Assembly (NCBI GenBank): GCA_935421135.1
Contig: OW285187.1
Coordinates: 10,354,001 to 10,418,000 of the forward strand
Length of the DNA: 64,000 nt
Direction: 5' to 3'
From: Bugulina stolonifera
Taxonomy: Eukaryota; Bryozoa; Gymnolaemata; Cheilostomatida; Bugulidae
Both the position numbers and the translations under genes were made by a program. Numbering within the stretch: position 1 is the stretch's first letter; every line of letters starts with the position of its first letter. The notes beneath the pieces were generated by a model. It was given only the letters and a program-made list of their open reading frames with translations. It made no database searches and was not told where the DNA came from. Below, piece after piece: positions 48,253 through 60,671 of the stretch.

Positions 48253-48877
48253 TGATACATTCACTACAAGAAACTGTACATAGTCTTTACTTTATATATG
48301 TACATGTGAAGGTCTACAACCTAAACCTATGCAGTAGTGAGAACCTACAGACTGTGGTAGTAAACTACCTACTATCAGTGGTGGGTATGAAAACCTTTAC
48401 ACAATTATGTACCTACCTAGTCTTTTTTATATTGTGTTGATCTGATTAATAGATCTTATATACATTTATTATTATGTTTTACTATTTACTTGTGTTGGAC
48501 AACCAGAATGAACTATTATTTGAATATTTTACTTGTACATGACTTTATGTAGTTAAGTAGTAGAGTCATTATCATGTAGTAACAATCATCCCTTTAGACA
48601 CCCTTTTATGTGATTGAACTTAGATGATATAGGTCTACACTGTATGTACATTGCATATACACTTTGATACTTACTGCATTTACTGGCATTGTAAATTTGG
48701 AGTACACATACATTTTATTACACTTTACTATATTATATACATTTTTTGCAATTACTGGAATTCTACTGTAAAACTGTATTATAATTCAAATGTGAACACT
48801 ATATACAATGTAGAAATCCACCAGTGAACGAGTTAAAACCTATTATTTTATATTTATTTATGAATAAACCTAGCATG
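48253..48877. other. Convergent intergenic between tetraspanin and CTR9
   Basis: Holds the 3' UTRs of two converging genes. On the minus strand an AATAAATAAAT run just past the CTR9 stop (about 48848-48866) is a likely CTR9 polyadenylation signal. Nothing else is seen. Confidence 0.5.
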
Positions 48878-51800
48878 TCAATCACTGTCACTATTCCCTC
48901 CTTTACCAGATGCACTCTTTCCAGATTCGCTATCATTTCCCTTCTCAGATCCACTCTTGCCCTTCTCAGACCCACTCTTGCCCTTTTCAGAACCACCTTT
49001 ACTGGACACAGACTTGCCACTGTCTGAATCAGATCCACTGCTACCACTCTTTCTACTGCCACCATCATCACTCCCAGATTCATTAGCAGAGCCTGCTGAG
49101 CTGCTACCACTTTTCTTTTTTCTGTAATATATTACATTGTCAACAATCTCTTCAGAACACAAACGGTTGAGGTTGTCCATTCAAAATATGTTTGAAATAC
49201 AATAATGCGCAACTGCTACATACATACCTGTATGTTATAATTTACCCAAAAACCAATATTATACAATTACACAGTAGACAACATACAAGCCACTAGTAGG
49301 CAAGTTGAAATATATGATTTTCATTTGTACCATTATAATATCAACATGTAGATATATAACGAAACACTTACGTTGAACTAGCATCAGATTCTGAACCAGA
49401 GGAGACAACTCTCTTTCTCTTAGTTTCACCTCCGCCACTACCATCACTGTTGTACAAAACATGATAATTACAGGTCAGCATTGCTTTCTATCTACATTTT
49501 CTTGTATTACACAGTACATAGCATGGAGTTGTCTTTTCTCTATTGCAAAGCGGAGAGAACAATTGGAAATATATTCAACTATCATTTAAAAATACATAAC
49601 CACTGGTTAAATACTAACTGAATCAATGTAAATGTCAAAAGCTGTTGTAGATAACTGGCTAAGTTTTCAGGGATAACATTTTAGGAGAATTGGTGGTGTG
49701 CTGGTATCAGTAGCCAAGTTGGTAGATATACAAACTCATCTCCCATGGTATATTTCAGTTTAATATTAATATTTCTAGTGCATAATGAAGAGAGTAACGT
49801 TTTTATTATATTATACCCGAGGCTAATACAATGTTAATTACCTGCCACTACCACTGGCTGCACCCTTGCCACCACCGTCTGAGCTATCAGTGTCGCTAAT
49901 TGTTGCCTTTGATACGACCTTGCGCCTCTGTTTAGCTGTGAGACCCTCGGCAGATTCCTCCCGCGATTTCTTCTTAGGTTTACGTCGTGATCCACTGGGC
50001 GCAGGATTTTCATCATCTGAATCGGGTACATTATCATCTCTACAACAACAATCATGACAACTATTTACAATACTATCCTATGCAAACTGTGAATGCATAC
50101 TAGTCTTATTAACAGCCATTTATATTAACTGGCATTGAACAAATGCCATGTAGATATATATATCATGTGCCATACAGCCACTAATCCATAAATACAGGTA
50201 CACATACTTGGACCTCTTCTTGGTTCTCCTTTTCTTCTTTCTAGCATCATCGTTGCCTCCAGCTTTGCGCCTCTTCTTTGAAGACGGCTCATTCTCTGGT
50301 CCACTTGAATCATTAACAAAGTCATCCTTTTTGCCTCTCTGTTGACATAACAGTTATAAATTGAAATAGTACAGCACAAACTCTATCCACTATATAACTA
50401 TGTGAATGTCCATAGTTACACATCAATAAACAGCTGAGAAACAAATATATGTAAATTCAATAATTATGGTTCTAGTTTTCCAAGTCTTTCAGTTAGCGAA
50501 GAAAACGTTCCATCACTAACTACAAGCATTTCATTATAGAACACGCGCGTTACATTATTCAGGCTTACAAAGTCTGTATAGGCAATTCAGTAAGATGGTT
50601 TCCATCATACCATATTGAGGAGACACCTTACCTTTCCTTTCTTACTAGGTCGATCTTCAGCAGGTTCATCTTTGAATATCAGTAGATTTTTAGTTTTCTC
50701 TATAAACTTGGCTCTTTCTTCCAGTTGTTTCTCCTTTTGTGCCTCAATGACCCTCAACTTCTCTGCCTGTACAATGGAACATAATATAGAATAGTATAAA
50801 TCTACCACTACCGGTCATAGTATCCTATTACGTACAGTAACTCCAGTAAAACTGTTCAACTAATAAATCAAATGAACAAACTGAGCACCAGGCAGCACCT
50901 CGTACAAAGTCATTGAATAAATGTATACATAGCACTACAGCAGAACTCACAGATTCTCTATTGGTATCTGTAAAGCTGTGAAGAACATACATTATAATTC
51001 ATTTGATAACAAAAGATGAGGTACCTCAATTTCTTGCTGTTTACGTTTAATTGCGTCTCTCTCCTCTTCCTGTTTCTTACGTAGAGCCCGTTCCTCCTCG
51101 TCTATTTTCCTGGCGCGAGCCACGTGATACTGGGCTTGACTAAGCAAGTCCAAGCATTGCCTGGCCTCGGCAGCAGCCTGTGCAGGGTCAAACCTTGACC
51201 TGTCTGCATGCTGACTCAGATAGGTGAAATACCTGATAAAGACATACAAAACTTGGAGTTGATATACAGTACAGCTCTAAGTACAAGATAGCACAGTAAT
51301 TGCAGAACTGGGGTTATCTATAGTTCTATTATAGTTATGTGACACGACACTAACCGATGAGACAACTCCAAGTCGTGAACAGCACCGAGTACAGCTGTCA
51401 AGTTACTCTTCTCATCTTTCAAGACAGATGTGGCCAACTGTTGCATGACAAAGGAGAGATTGTATAGAAGGATGTTGTCTCCGGGCAATACATGACGAGC
51501 CTACAGTACCACATCAAACACATGTACACATTCACAAGTATTATATAGGTATAGTGCATTATGATATGCTGATATTTATAAAATACATCCGGTCACTATT
51601 TGAAAAAAGGCCAATATTTTTGGCATTAAGCAGGGTTAGCTACAAAAATTCATAAAAAGATTTTATAAAAATTATATACAAGTTCTTAGCCCTATATTCT
51701 TTACAACGACGGTAAACAATACAATTGTCCACTGATTTGCAATTACACCATTGTCTAATATATACAACACTAACTAAACTAGGCACTAACACAATAACTA

Positions 51801-54800
51801 AACTAGGAACTAACACAATAATACACTAAGCACTAATACAACATTACACTAGGTACAAATACAACACTATATGCTAGGCACTAATGCACTACAATACCAC
51901 AGGAGATAGTAGTACTTAGTACTGAACTATGTACACTACAGACCTTCTGCAGTGTTTGTTTAGCTTCCTTCAATCTGTTACTCTTGTAGTAGGCTCTTGC
52001 TAGGTAAAGTAGTACATCTGTGTTGTCATGCTTATAGAACTTCTTCAGGCAGTTCTCATACTACAGCAGATGAGTGGATATATTAAATAGCTATCAATAT
52101 GTTCTGTTATTAATGAATATGATACTGAATGACCATATTTAATCTGCATGTACATATAACATAGGGTAGGGTCCCCAATTTCCTTTACAAATATTGATAC
52201 AGAATTTCTAAAGCATCTAGGGTGCTTCATCTAATTCAATATGAGTATTTAATAAGTGTTACTGCAGATAACTTATTACCATAGTAACAGCAGCTATGTA
52301 CTGTTTCTGTTCAACATAGATGTGAGCTATGTTTAGCCACACATCCGAAAAGTCTGCAGTAGCTTCACGTACTTGAGCAAACACATCCCTGCTTTCATTC
52401 AGAAGGTTCTTATGGGCAAGTATGCAACCTGTAGTAACAATACAATACACTTATATAACATACAGGAATACAGTATTGGTATTATAAACTCCTCAGTGCA
52501 CTTCAATCACTACACATAACACCAGTACATAACCACACATATTACCAGTACATAACCACACATATTACCAGTACATAACCACATATATTACCAGTACATA
52601 ACCACACATATTACCAGTACATAACCACATATATATTACCAGTACATAACCACATATATTACCAGTACATAACCACATATATTACCAGTACATAACCACA
52701 TAACCACTAAACTCCTCAGTGCACTTCAATCACTACACATAACACCAGTACATAACCACACATATTACCAGTGTATAACCACATATATTACCAGTACATA
52801 ACCACATATATTACCAGTACATAACCACATATATTACCAGTACATAACCACATATATTACCAGTACATAACCACATATTTATATTAGCAGCACATAACTA
52901 CATATATTACCTGTGCATAACTACATATATCACTAGTACATAACCACAAATATTACCAGTACATAAATACATCTCCAAACACTGTCCTATACCTAGAAGC
53001 TGGAAGCAACCGCCGACTACTGACAAACAACAGGATAAACTTTGAATCCATCTGTAGATATTACTGAACTACTGACTCACCAATACCGTTAGCTGCCCAG
53101 ATATTTCTACTGTCATTCCTGAGCACCTGTTTGTACATGCCAAGAGCTCTGTCCTGGTGCCTTTTCTCCTTGTCCTTGTCTTTGATTCCAGCATGTAGAG
53201 TCTGCAGCCATACATTGCCTAGAGCTGTAGCAAGAGAATAGCAATAGTAAGGACCCGGATGTATTTATACAAGTAGTCCACACATATCCTGGTGTTGATG
53301 TACACCTCAACAAACAAACTGTCTTTTGCATTGGTAAGAATTAAAAAATATACATAGCCCTGAATCCTACCGATTAAAGAGTAAGGATCATCCTTAGTTG
53401 CAGGACGTGATAAGATACGCTCAAACTTCTTCTGACCTGGTCCCCACTCTTGCTTAGCCAAATGAAGGTTACCAATGAGTGACCATGCATCAGGGTGATC
53501 TTGGTTAATCTGTAAAGCTTCTTTAAACCAATCAGAGGCCTCGTAGATTTGCCCACGGTCTCTGGCCATACATCCTAACCTCAAATAGCCTAAAGTTTGG
53601 AAGGAAAAATACTGAAAAACTTGCCCTAAGTCAAAGAAATCTTGTTGATAGAATGTAACTCATATCCCCAATCAAATCAAACTGTAGAACAACATGTAAT
53701 TATCTGACTGAAAATTTGAACTTATCTGCACTCGTACAACTACTTTATGTTAAAATTAGTCTCTAATGTAATACAATTATCGTAGTAATAGACATCGTTT
53801 GATGTAAATGCCATAGATTGATAGTAATTGGTATAATCAGTAGCCCTACTTTACCGAGCACCTAGAATTCATATACATAGAATCAGTATACATACAGTCT
53901 ACATAGTTAGGGTGCTCCTTCAGGATTCCCTTGTACAGTTTCTCTGCTCTATCATCTTCATTCCTGGCCTCATAGAGTCTGGCTAGGTTGTAGGTGGTGG
54001 TGACAGAGATGGCACTATAGTAGTGCTCGTCATGTTCACTCTCCTTCTTTGATCTCTCAAGAGATGCCTCATAGTATTTCTAGAGAGCAATGTCAAGGTC
54101 AAACATATGTGTCAAACACCTTCAGTATCTATAGACTATAAATCTCTGCCTGTAACTAGCATACAGAAGTAAATGGATGGTGCAATTGTCAACTCATAGA
54201 CTGGAGCGTCATTTGTTTAAATACTGTAACCTTGTAAGCCCAACTATTGCTGCATACGCTTAGGGCATCAAACACAAAACTCCAATATATAATCAATAGG
54301 TAATGGGTATACTTCATCTCTCCTACTATCAGTCCCAATACCCTGAGGCTAACGTAATCAAAGAGAGCACTCTAACCTGTGCATCGTTGAGATTTCCCAG
54401 TCGGAAGTGAAGAGCTGCTACGTTGTTGAGAATCTCTGGAGGTACATCTGCCTCCACCTTCTCTTTGAGTATACTTGTGGCCTTACCATACGCCGTCAGT
54501 GCTCCCTATACATGTCACAACACACTAATGATTTTCTCTGAGATTGATATTAGGAAATAAATATATATTAGTTTTTTTCATTAATAGACCAATATAACAT
54601 AAACAAATAATTATATTTATACATGCTGCCGTAAATCACAGGACAACACTAGCACAACATAATAGAATGCAACCAGTTGTAGCAGATATAAATAACTGTT
54701 AACAGTATTATTATAGTAATCATGTAGCTGATTGTCATTTCATGTAACCAGTGCATGGATAGGATGAGAATTACCTGTACGTCATTTGACTCCAGTATCT

Positions 54801-57800
54801 GAGCTAATTCAATCCATGCCTCTACATCTTCTGGGTACTGCTCTGTTACCTTCTTCAAGTGTTGCTACAATATTATATAAATATTAACTGTATGTACATT
54901 GTATGTATCAACAGTTTACAATCGTGATATACATATACATACATGTATACGTACACATATATACATATACAATGTACGTACACATATATATGTACATGTA
55001 TATATGCATATACATGCTTATGAGAGTTGGTTCAGCTACATGTACATGTATCCAGTATGCACATACCTTAGCCAGGTCTCTCTTCTCAGGCTCAGTATAT
55101 GTTGCATAGAGAGAGCCTAGAATCTTCATTGTCTCATAGTTTGTTGGTTGAGCTTTTAGAACTTTCTCAAAACACTGAGAAGCCTACAAGACAGACAGTA
55201 ATTAAATATAAATAGTAATACAATATAGTGTACAGTGTACCAGTACTAACTAGTAATACAATATAGTGTACAGTGTACCAGTACTAACTAGTAATACAAT
55301 ATAGTGTACAGTGTATCAGTACTAACTAGTAATACAATATAGTGTACAGTGTATCAGTACTAACTAGTAATACAATATAGTGTACAGTGTATCAGTACTT
55401 ACTAGTAATACAATATAGTGTACAGTGCATCAGTACTTGCTAGTAATACAATATCGTGTACAGTGTATCAGTACTTGCTAGTAATACAATATAGTGTACA
55501 GTACCAGTACTAACTAGTGATACAATATACTCATAGTGTATATATCAGTACTAACTAGTAATACAATATAGTGTACAGTACCAGTACTAACTAGTAATAC
55601 AATATAGTGTACAGTACCAGTACTAACCAGTGATACAATATACTCGTAGTGTATATATCAGTACTTACTAGACAGTGATACAATATAATTTACTCATACA
55701 GTATCAGTACTTACGTTGTTAGTGTCACTCCTATATATATACATCTGACCGAGACCATAATAGGGCAGTACAAAGTTAGCAGAAGCAAACTGAGTGGACT
55801 GGTAGTAGTATTGGAAGGCCTGATCATAGTCATTCTGTACATGGAATGCTCGAGCCAGCTGATAGCAGCTTTCAGCTCTCATAGACTCGTTCTCTGTGTT
55901 GTGAAATGCATGCAGTGCTAAATGCTGCACCTTCTGGTAGTCCTACAGAATATAGAGCTAAAATATTTACAAGAAAAGATAATAAATACATGAATATTCC
56001 TCCTTAAGACATGCATGCAATTCTATAGTATCAGACAGGGAATCGGAGAGCTTCAATGTTGACACATTTTTCGAATTGACTATAAATCACAGAGAAGATA
56101 ACTCCAAGCAATTGTGCAGTAGCCAAATATAATGTATTTACTGCACTGTACAAATATAGTTTGAGGTAATACTACTAGATGAATATGAGGGAGCCACTTC
56201 TTTATAACAACATACATGTAGTTAGCTAATGTCAACATCTCAGTGTTTCCAACTAGTTCAAATTATATCTACCTAATATTTACGCACACACTTGCCATAA
56301 AGCTGTACATAGAGTAAGGGTAGAAAACCTACCTTCTTATAGAAGAAATGGTTAGCAAGATGGTTGAGTACCATAGGGTTAGCTGAGTCGATAGTGTAAG
56401 CCTTAGACAGCAGCTGTACACCATTCTTGATTGAATCCTGAGTTTTATCATTCAGCTCCATTATGGCAGAACCAACTAATGCACCGACACAGTGAGAGTC
56501 GAGTTGCAGTGCACGATCAAAAGCTTGTCTGTCAAATATATATGTGATTGCATGAAAGAATGACTACAGCGAAAGTGCTAAATGGACAAAACTGGTTACC
56601 TTGAAGAATACATAAAATAGAAACAAATAATAATATATACTTTGCTTTTTCCATTTTATTCAGTTTGAGAAAGCAATGTCCCATTCCCAATCTGACAGAT
56701 GCCGGGCAGCTAGGGTTAGTCCTCAATGCTTTCTTGTAGTATGCAAGAGCTCCTCGATAGTCCTTTTTGTTAAAGGCGATACAGGCCTTGCCAAGTAATG
56801 ATGGTATATTACTGGGAGATTGACCTAGCACAAAGTTGAACTGAGCATCTGCTTGCTCCATTTTATCTCCTTCCAATAGACAGAAGTAGGCTCTGCCTAA
56901 CAGATGGTTCTACAAAATTTATAAGAAAACTATCGTTTACAATGAACTCTGTGGCATGTGAAAAAACAACAGTGTTCTGTAGGAATATGACGTCATTATT
57001 AGCAGTAAGTTGATACTGTTACCATACATAAGCAATTATAGTCTATACAGCATTCACAGGCTATACTGTTACATACAAGTAGCCCCTTCACCAATAAACC
57101 CGATAGATACAGCTTTACTTGAGTTATAAGGTAATTAATAGACCTTGTGAGCGGAATGCGCTTCCGGAATATTATCCTCACCTGATCATACATGATGATT
57201 TTATCAGCAGTCGTATAAAGCAGAGTGGCTCTAGTAAACAGCTCTCTCTTACGCTCTTTATTCTTCTCTGCATGAGCCTTCTGTACATAGTAAGCAGCAA
57301 GTGTATCGTATGCCTTCATCTGATCTTTCTCATACTCCCCATAGTTGTGATTTGCATCTTCCCGCGATGCTTCCAAAATCTTTTCAAATTCCTCTTCTTT
57401 ACCTTGCTTATAGTATTCTATCTGCAAATATAGTACAACTAAGCAATAGATTACAACAGAGAGAAGAAAAACTATTGAGAGAAGACACTCAAAATTAATA
57501 TTGTAGATTGTTGCAGCATCGAGTCTCTAGTAGCCTAGTTCACCAAAATGTTTAAAGGGAAGTTCAAAGTGGTGTCGGCCTACTTACAGCAAGTGTGACC
57601 CAAACGTTTAATGGACAAGCTTCCTGCTTCAATATAGTCAAAACTTCTTCACCATCAGGCAATGTCTCCAAACCAAGTTCTATCACCTAAAAGCAAGAAT
57701 AGAAGCGCTGTTATTGTTAAAAACCATAGACAGTACTTAGTTAATAACCTCAGAAACAGTCAAAGACAAAATAGGATCACCGTCGTAAATAATAACAGAA

Positions 57801-58049
57801 TCCCTGTAGAGATACCCTAACATATATTGTATGTAATCGTAGGCCTGCATGTTAGGCTATATCCACCTGGTATTCAGTCATTCATTCAGAAAATGGAATA
57901 TACATATATTATGTCTAACTAAACTAAATATTAGAATTGTAACACTTATGACAATTGAATCAATAGAATAGTTTTAGTTATTATTCAGTCGAGTGACTTA
58001 CCTCATCGGTGTCTTTTAATGGAATCTCAATAGTCCCAGCACTGGCCAT
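48878..58049 (-). CDS. CTR9: CTR9, TPR subunit of the Paf1 complex (1121 aa)
   Basis: Exons in transcript order: 58002-58049, 57588-57686, 57182-57421, 56641-56909, 56333-56528, 55715-55942, 55067-55183, 54775-54864, 54377-54505, 53896-54079, 53371-53589, 53081-53224, 52280-52428, 51944-52060, 51355-51500, 51025-51232, 50632-50766, 50208-50338, 49842-50039, 49372-49446, 48878-49121. The start [16 protein letters not shown] matches the family. A long TPR array follows ([71 protein letters not shown]), then a charged coiled coil ([15 protein letters not shown]). The tail is Lys/Arg- then Ser/Asp/Gly-rich, with repeated GSEKGKS, and ends SDSD. CTR9 scaffolds the Paf1 complex, which supports RNA polymerase II elongation and histone modification in the nucleus. 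Length is near the human protein (about 1170 aa). The conservation is unmistakable. Confidence 0.97.
51765..51925 (-). repeat. Degenerate tandem repeat in a CTR9 intron
   Basis: Loosely repeated blocks of CACTAAxACAATAATACACTAG-type sequence (about 25-30 bp, diverged) fill most of the intron between exons 51944-52060 and 51355-51500. They begin about 20 bp from the donor. It looks like an old, decaying version of the arrays seen elsewhere. Confidence 0.55.
52490..52965 (-). repeat. 23-bp minisatellite with a ~223-bp higher-order duplication
   Basis: Units read CCAGTACATAACCACACATA followed by TTA, or a close variant. The block starting CTCCTCAGTGCACTTCAATC occurs at about 52490 and again at about 52713, so a segment of about 223 bp containing many units was duplicated. 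It lies in the CTR9 intron between exons 53081-53224 and 52280-52428. Confidence 0.9.
55215..55714 (-). repeat. 38-bp minisatellite ending at a CTR9 splice donor
   Basis: About twelve units of TACTAACTAGTAATACAATA followed by TAGTGTACAGTGTACCAG, with variants. On the transcript strand the donor of exon 55715-55942 reads GTAAGTACTGATAC, and the next units contain AGTAAGTACTGATA and GTTAGTACTGGTAC. The 5' splice site is thus the first copy of the repeated motif. Confidence 0.9.
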
Positions 58050-58134
58050 AGTGAAATTCCGTTTTTCAATGTTTTATCCTATGAATGAAGAACTTTAGTG
58101 GCATGACATGACATTGATATAAATAATGAATGGC

Positions 58135-58290
58135 ATCGTATCGACACAAATTAAAAAAATTTAAATCCGTGTCGATACAACAATTGAGTTTAAACAAGGT
58201 TTAAAGGAGTAAAATTAAATTAAAATAAACTTACTTTAGTTTTAGTTTAATTTTATTTTTATTTTACTCCTTTAAACCTTGTTTAAACTA
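58135..58290. repeat. Two hairpins just upstream of CTR9
   Basis: A perfect 29-bp stem (58187-58215 with 58261-58289; AGTTTAAACAAGGTTTAAAG plus GAGTAAAAT) encloses a 45-bp AT-rich loop. Beside it, TATCGACAC (58139-58147) pairs with GTGTCGATA (58169-58177). Both lie about 90-240 bp upstream of the CTR9 start codon. They could be a MITE or a promoter-linked structure. Confidence 0.8.
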
Positions 58291-58857
58291 TTAAATTTGT
58301 TATTGCGGTAGCAACTTGAAGCTTTGATCAAAGAACTTTAAAATTGTTGTCAACTTACTACTGAGGGGTAGAGTTGTAGCCGAATATTTGTACATTCAAG
58401 ATTCATTTGCCATTTCACATTTTATTGTCTCGCGTTCCTGCATTTTACATGACAAAATTGTACAAAAATTACAATTTTTTTATCGGTGCATTGGATCCTA
58501 TTAAAGGTAAGAAGCCCGAGCCGACACTTAGTTGAGCAGGTCGCAACTCACAGCTCATACAACACGCAAACGAAGGGCCAAAGGCTGATCCTCTTATGAT
58601 AGATCACGGTGCCGCTTAGACTATTTGTCATTCAAAATAAGGAGAAGACAACTCGATTTATCACACCAGTTGGCCCTGGTAGAAAGCATGTACATGTATT
58701 ATATTTTAAAGAGCATGTTGTTATAGTATCATTTTGGGACTGTACTGGTAAAAAGTTGATTGGTCATACACATAGAGGTAACTCTATGGTCATACAGGCC
58801 CGCATAATACTATTCTCAAGTTATGTATATTTACCAATTTTATGAGATTATTCTACT
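58291..58857. other. Intergenic right of the CTR9 promoter
   Basis: Contains an open reading frame of 78 codons (58609-58845, + strand) that resembles nothing I know and lacks a good start. I do not call it a gene. No other feature is seen. Confidence 0.45.
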
Positions 58858-60110
58858 GGCACAACCAGGGCCGTAGTGCCCTAAGAATTGTTGGTGGGGC
58901 CAAAATTAGGCCGGGGGTCCAGGGGGCCGCCCAGGCCCCCTGGCGGGGTCCGGGGCAGGGCTCCGGCCGCCGGCGCCTTGAGAGTGTTTTTCAGAAAAAT
59001 AGAGCAAATTTGAAGCAGTTCAGGCTTATGAAATATACCTGTGTGATAACATTAAATATAACCCAGCCTCATACATATATAATGCATGTACATGTATACA
59101 TTGTATCTGTTCACAATTATGACTGAACATAAATCATTCAACTCTAACGACATTTACAAATACTTTTCTCCTTTACAATGATGAAAAACATGCAATGAAA
59201 TGAAGTAGAGCTAACGAATCTACAAAAAGCAGCTGAAAGCATGTGTTTCTTTCCTACCATAGAGATATTTCTTATTCCTCCCTATAAGATTGAATGCCTA
59301 AGCAGTGGTCAAAGTCTAAGGAAAAAGGTGGGGGGTCTCTAGGGTAGCAGACATAATTACCTGAGGGCGCAAAGTGCCCAAACAGCGCGCCGGCGGGGAG
59401 GGTCCGGGAGGGGCGCTTGAGCGCCCTCCCAGAAATTGGAAACTTTATCAAAATTAGACACCGAAATGGTGCAAAATCCAAGAACTACAGGTTAAAATAT
59501 GGTCCAAGATCTTAAAGTAAATATGATCCAATTAGTATTATCATTATTATAATAGTAATCTGCAGGGGGTCTATCAGTCTGGGAGACCCCCTGAAATTTA
59601 TGGTGGGGAGACTGCGTCCCCCCACGACCCCCCCCAACTTTGACCACTGTGCCTAAGTAAATATATTGACAACAATGTAGGGCAGATAGATAGTCAAATC
59701 CAAAAAGGTTTGTTCAATTGAAAACTAATATAATTGTTTAGATTTTCAAGGTTTATATTTTTTAACACACCCAGTACATGGACTGTGTATAAGGTACCTC
59801 TTATACTGTATACTGAAATAATTTTCAAATTGAGAGTTATCTCCCCTGACAGGTTTTCAATATCTAAAATGTTACATAACTGCAGTTAAGTACAGTAGTA
59901 TTTAGAATTTTCTGACATAAAAGTGTTTAGCACACTTATTATCACTATATCTTTACATATTTTGTAAACCCCGCAAATGGGAAAGTGAAAGAAACTTTAA
60001 ACACTGATCTGACCATGATAATAAATTGACTACATTTTAACTTTGCAATGCTAAATGTTGAGACAGCCAGGCCGCACGGCCGTATAGGGCACTACGGCCC
60101 TGGGCACAAC
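58858..60110. mobile_element. hAT-like non-autonomous DNA element
   Basis: The element 58866-60102 has perfect 18-bp terminal inverted repeats: CAGGGCCGTAGTGCCCTA at the left, and its reverse complement at the right. It is flanked by identical 8-bp copies GGCACAAC (58858-58865 and 60103-60110). CAGGG-type ends with an 8-bp target duplication are the hallmark of hAT elements. The interior (1.2 kb) has GC-rich inverted patches (58912-58975, 59380-59430, 59565-59635) in AT-rich sequence and no transposase frame, so it depends on a transposase supplied elsewhere. Confidence 0.88.
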
Positions 60111-60671
60111 TCACAAGTACACATAATAAAATCCTGTAGGACTTGTTTTTACAAATAGGACTAACATACCATTAATATTCAACTTGCACCAATAAAACAA
60201 TTTCTAAAGAAATAGATTGCTGATAAATTTCACAGAAAGTTACTTAGCCAGAAAGAGCAGAAAGTATTTGGTGCCAAAAAGAAAATGAATAAACATAATT
60301 ACTTTTTTCTGAAACCAGTGTTTCACATTTTATTGAACAAAACAAAACACTATAATATAATCTTTTTGATATAACACTGAGAACAGTTAAAACAAATGTT
60401 TCTACGGAAATCAAAAAATAAAGTCTGTGATATAGAATAGAGCAGCTGCATGCTTTGAGATTACTAGCAAACTACAGATCTAACTGTTGAGAATGGAAGC
60501 CTGAATAACTAAAATCATTACCAACATATCATACTTATTTAAATTTCTAATATTTTAGTTAAGCTATTACCAATAAAAAAACTATATTGAATTTAGTAAA
60601 TACTGTTACTGACTGGCATAATGATTTAATAAATGCAACAAGAATAACACAAAATGCTATCTATTGGACAA
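60111..60671. other. 3' flank of the zinc-finger gene
   Basis: Probably the 3' UTR of the zinc-finger gene on the minus strand; TTTATT/AATAAA-type runs occur near 60290 and 60420. Nothing else is recognised. Confidence 0.45.

Noticed and set aside
49834..50379. Met/Arg-rich minus-strand frames over the CTR9 tail
   Set aside because: They are in the wrong phase; the correct frame, fixed by splice phases on both sides, gives the Lys/Arg/Asp-rich CTR9 C-terminus.
58609..58845. 78-codon + strand frame right of CTR9
   Set aside because: No ATG start, no recognisable domain and no splice partners; isolated frames of this size arise by chance.
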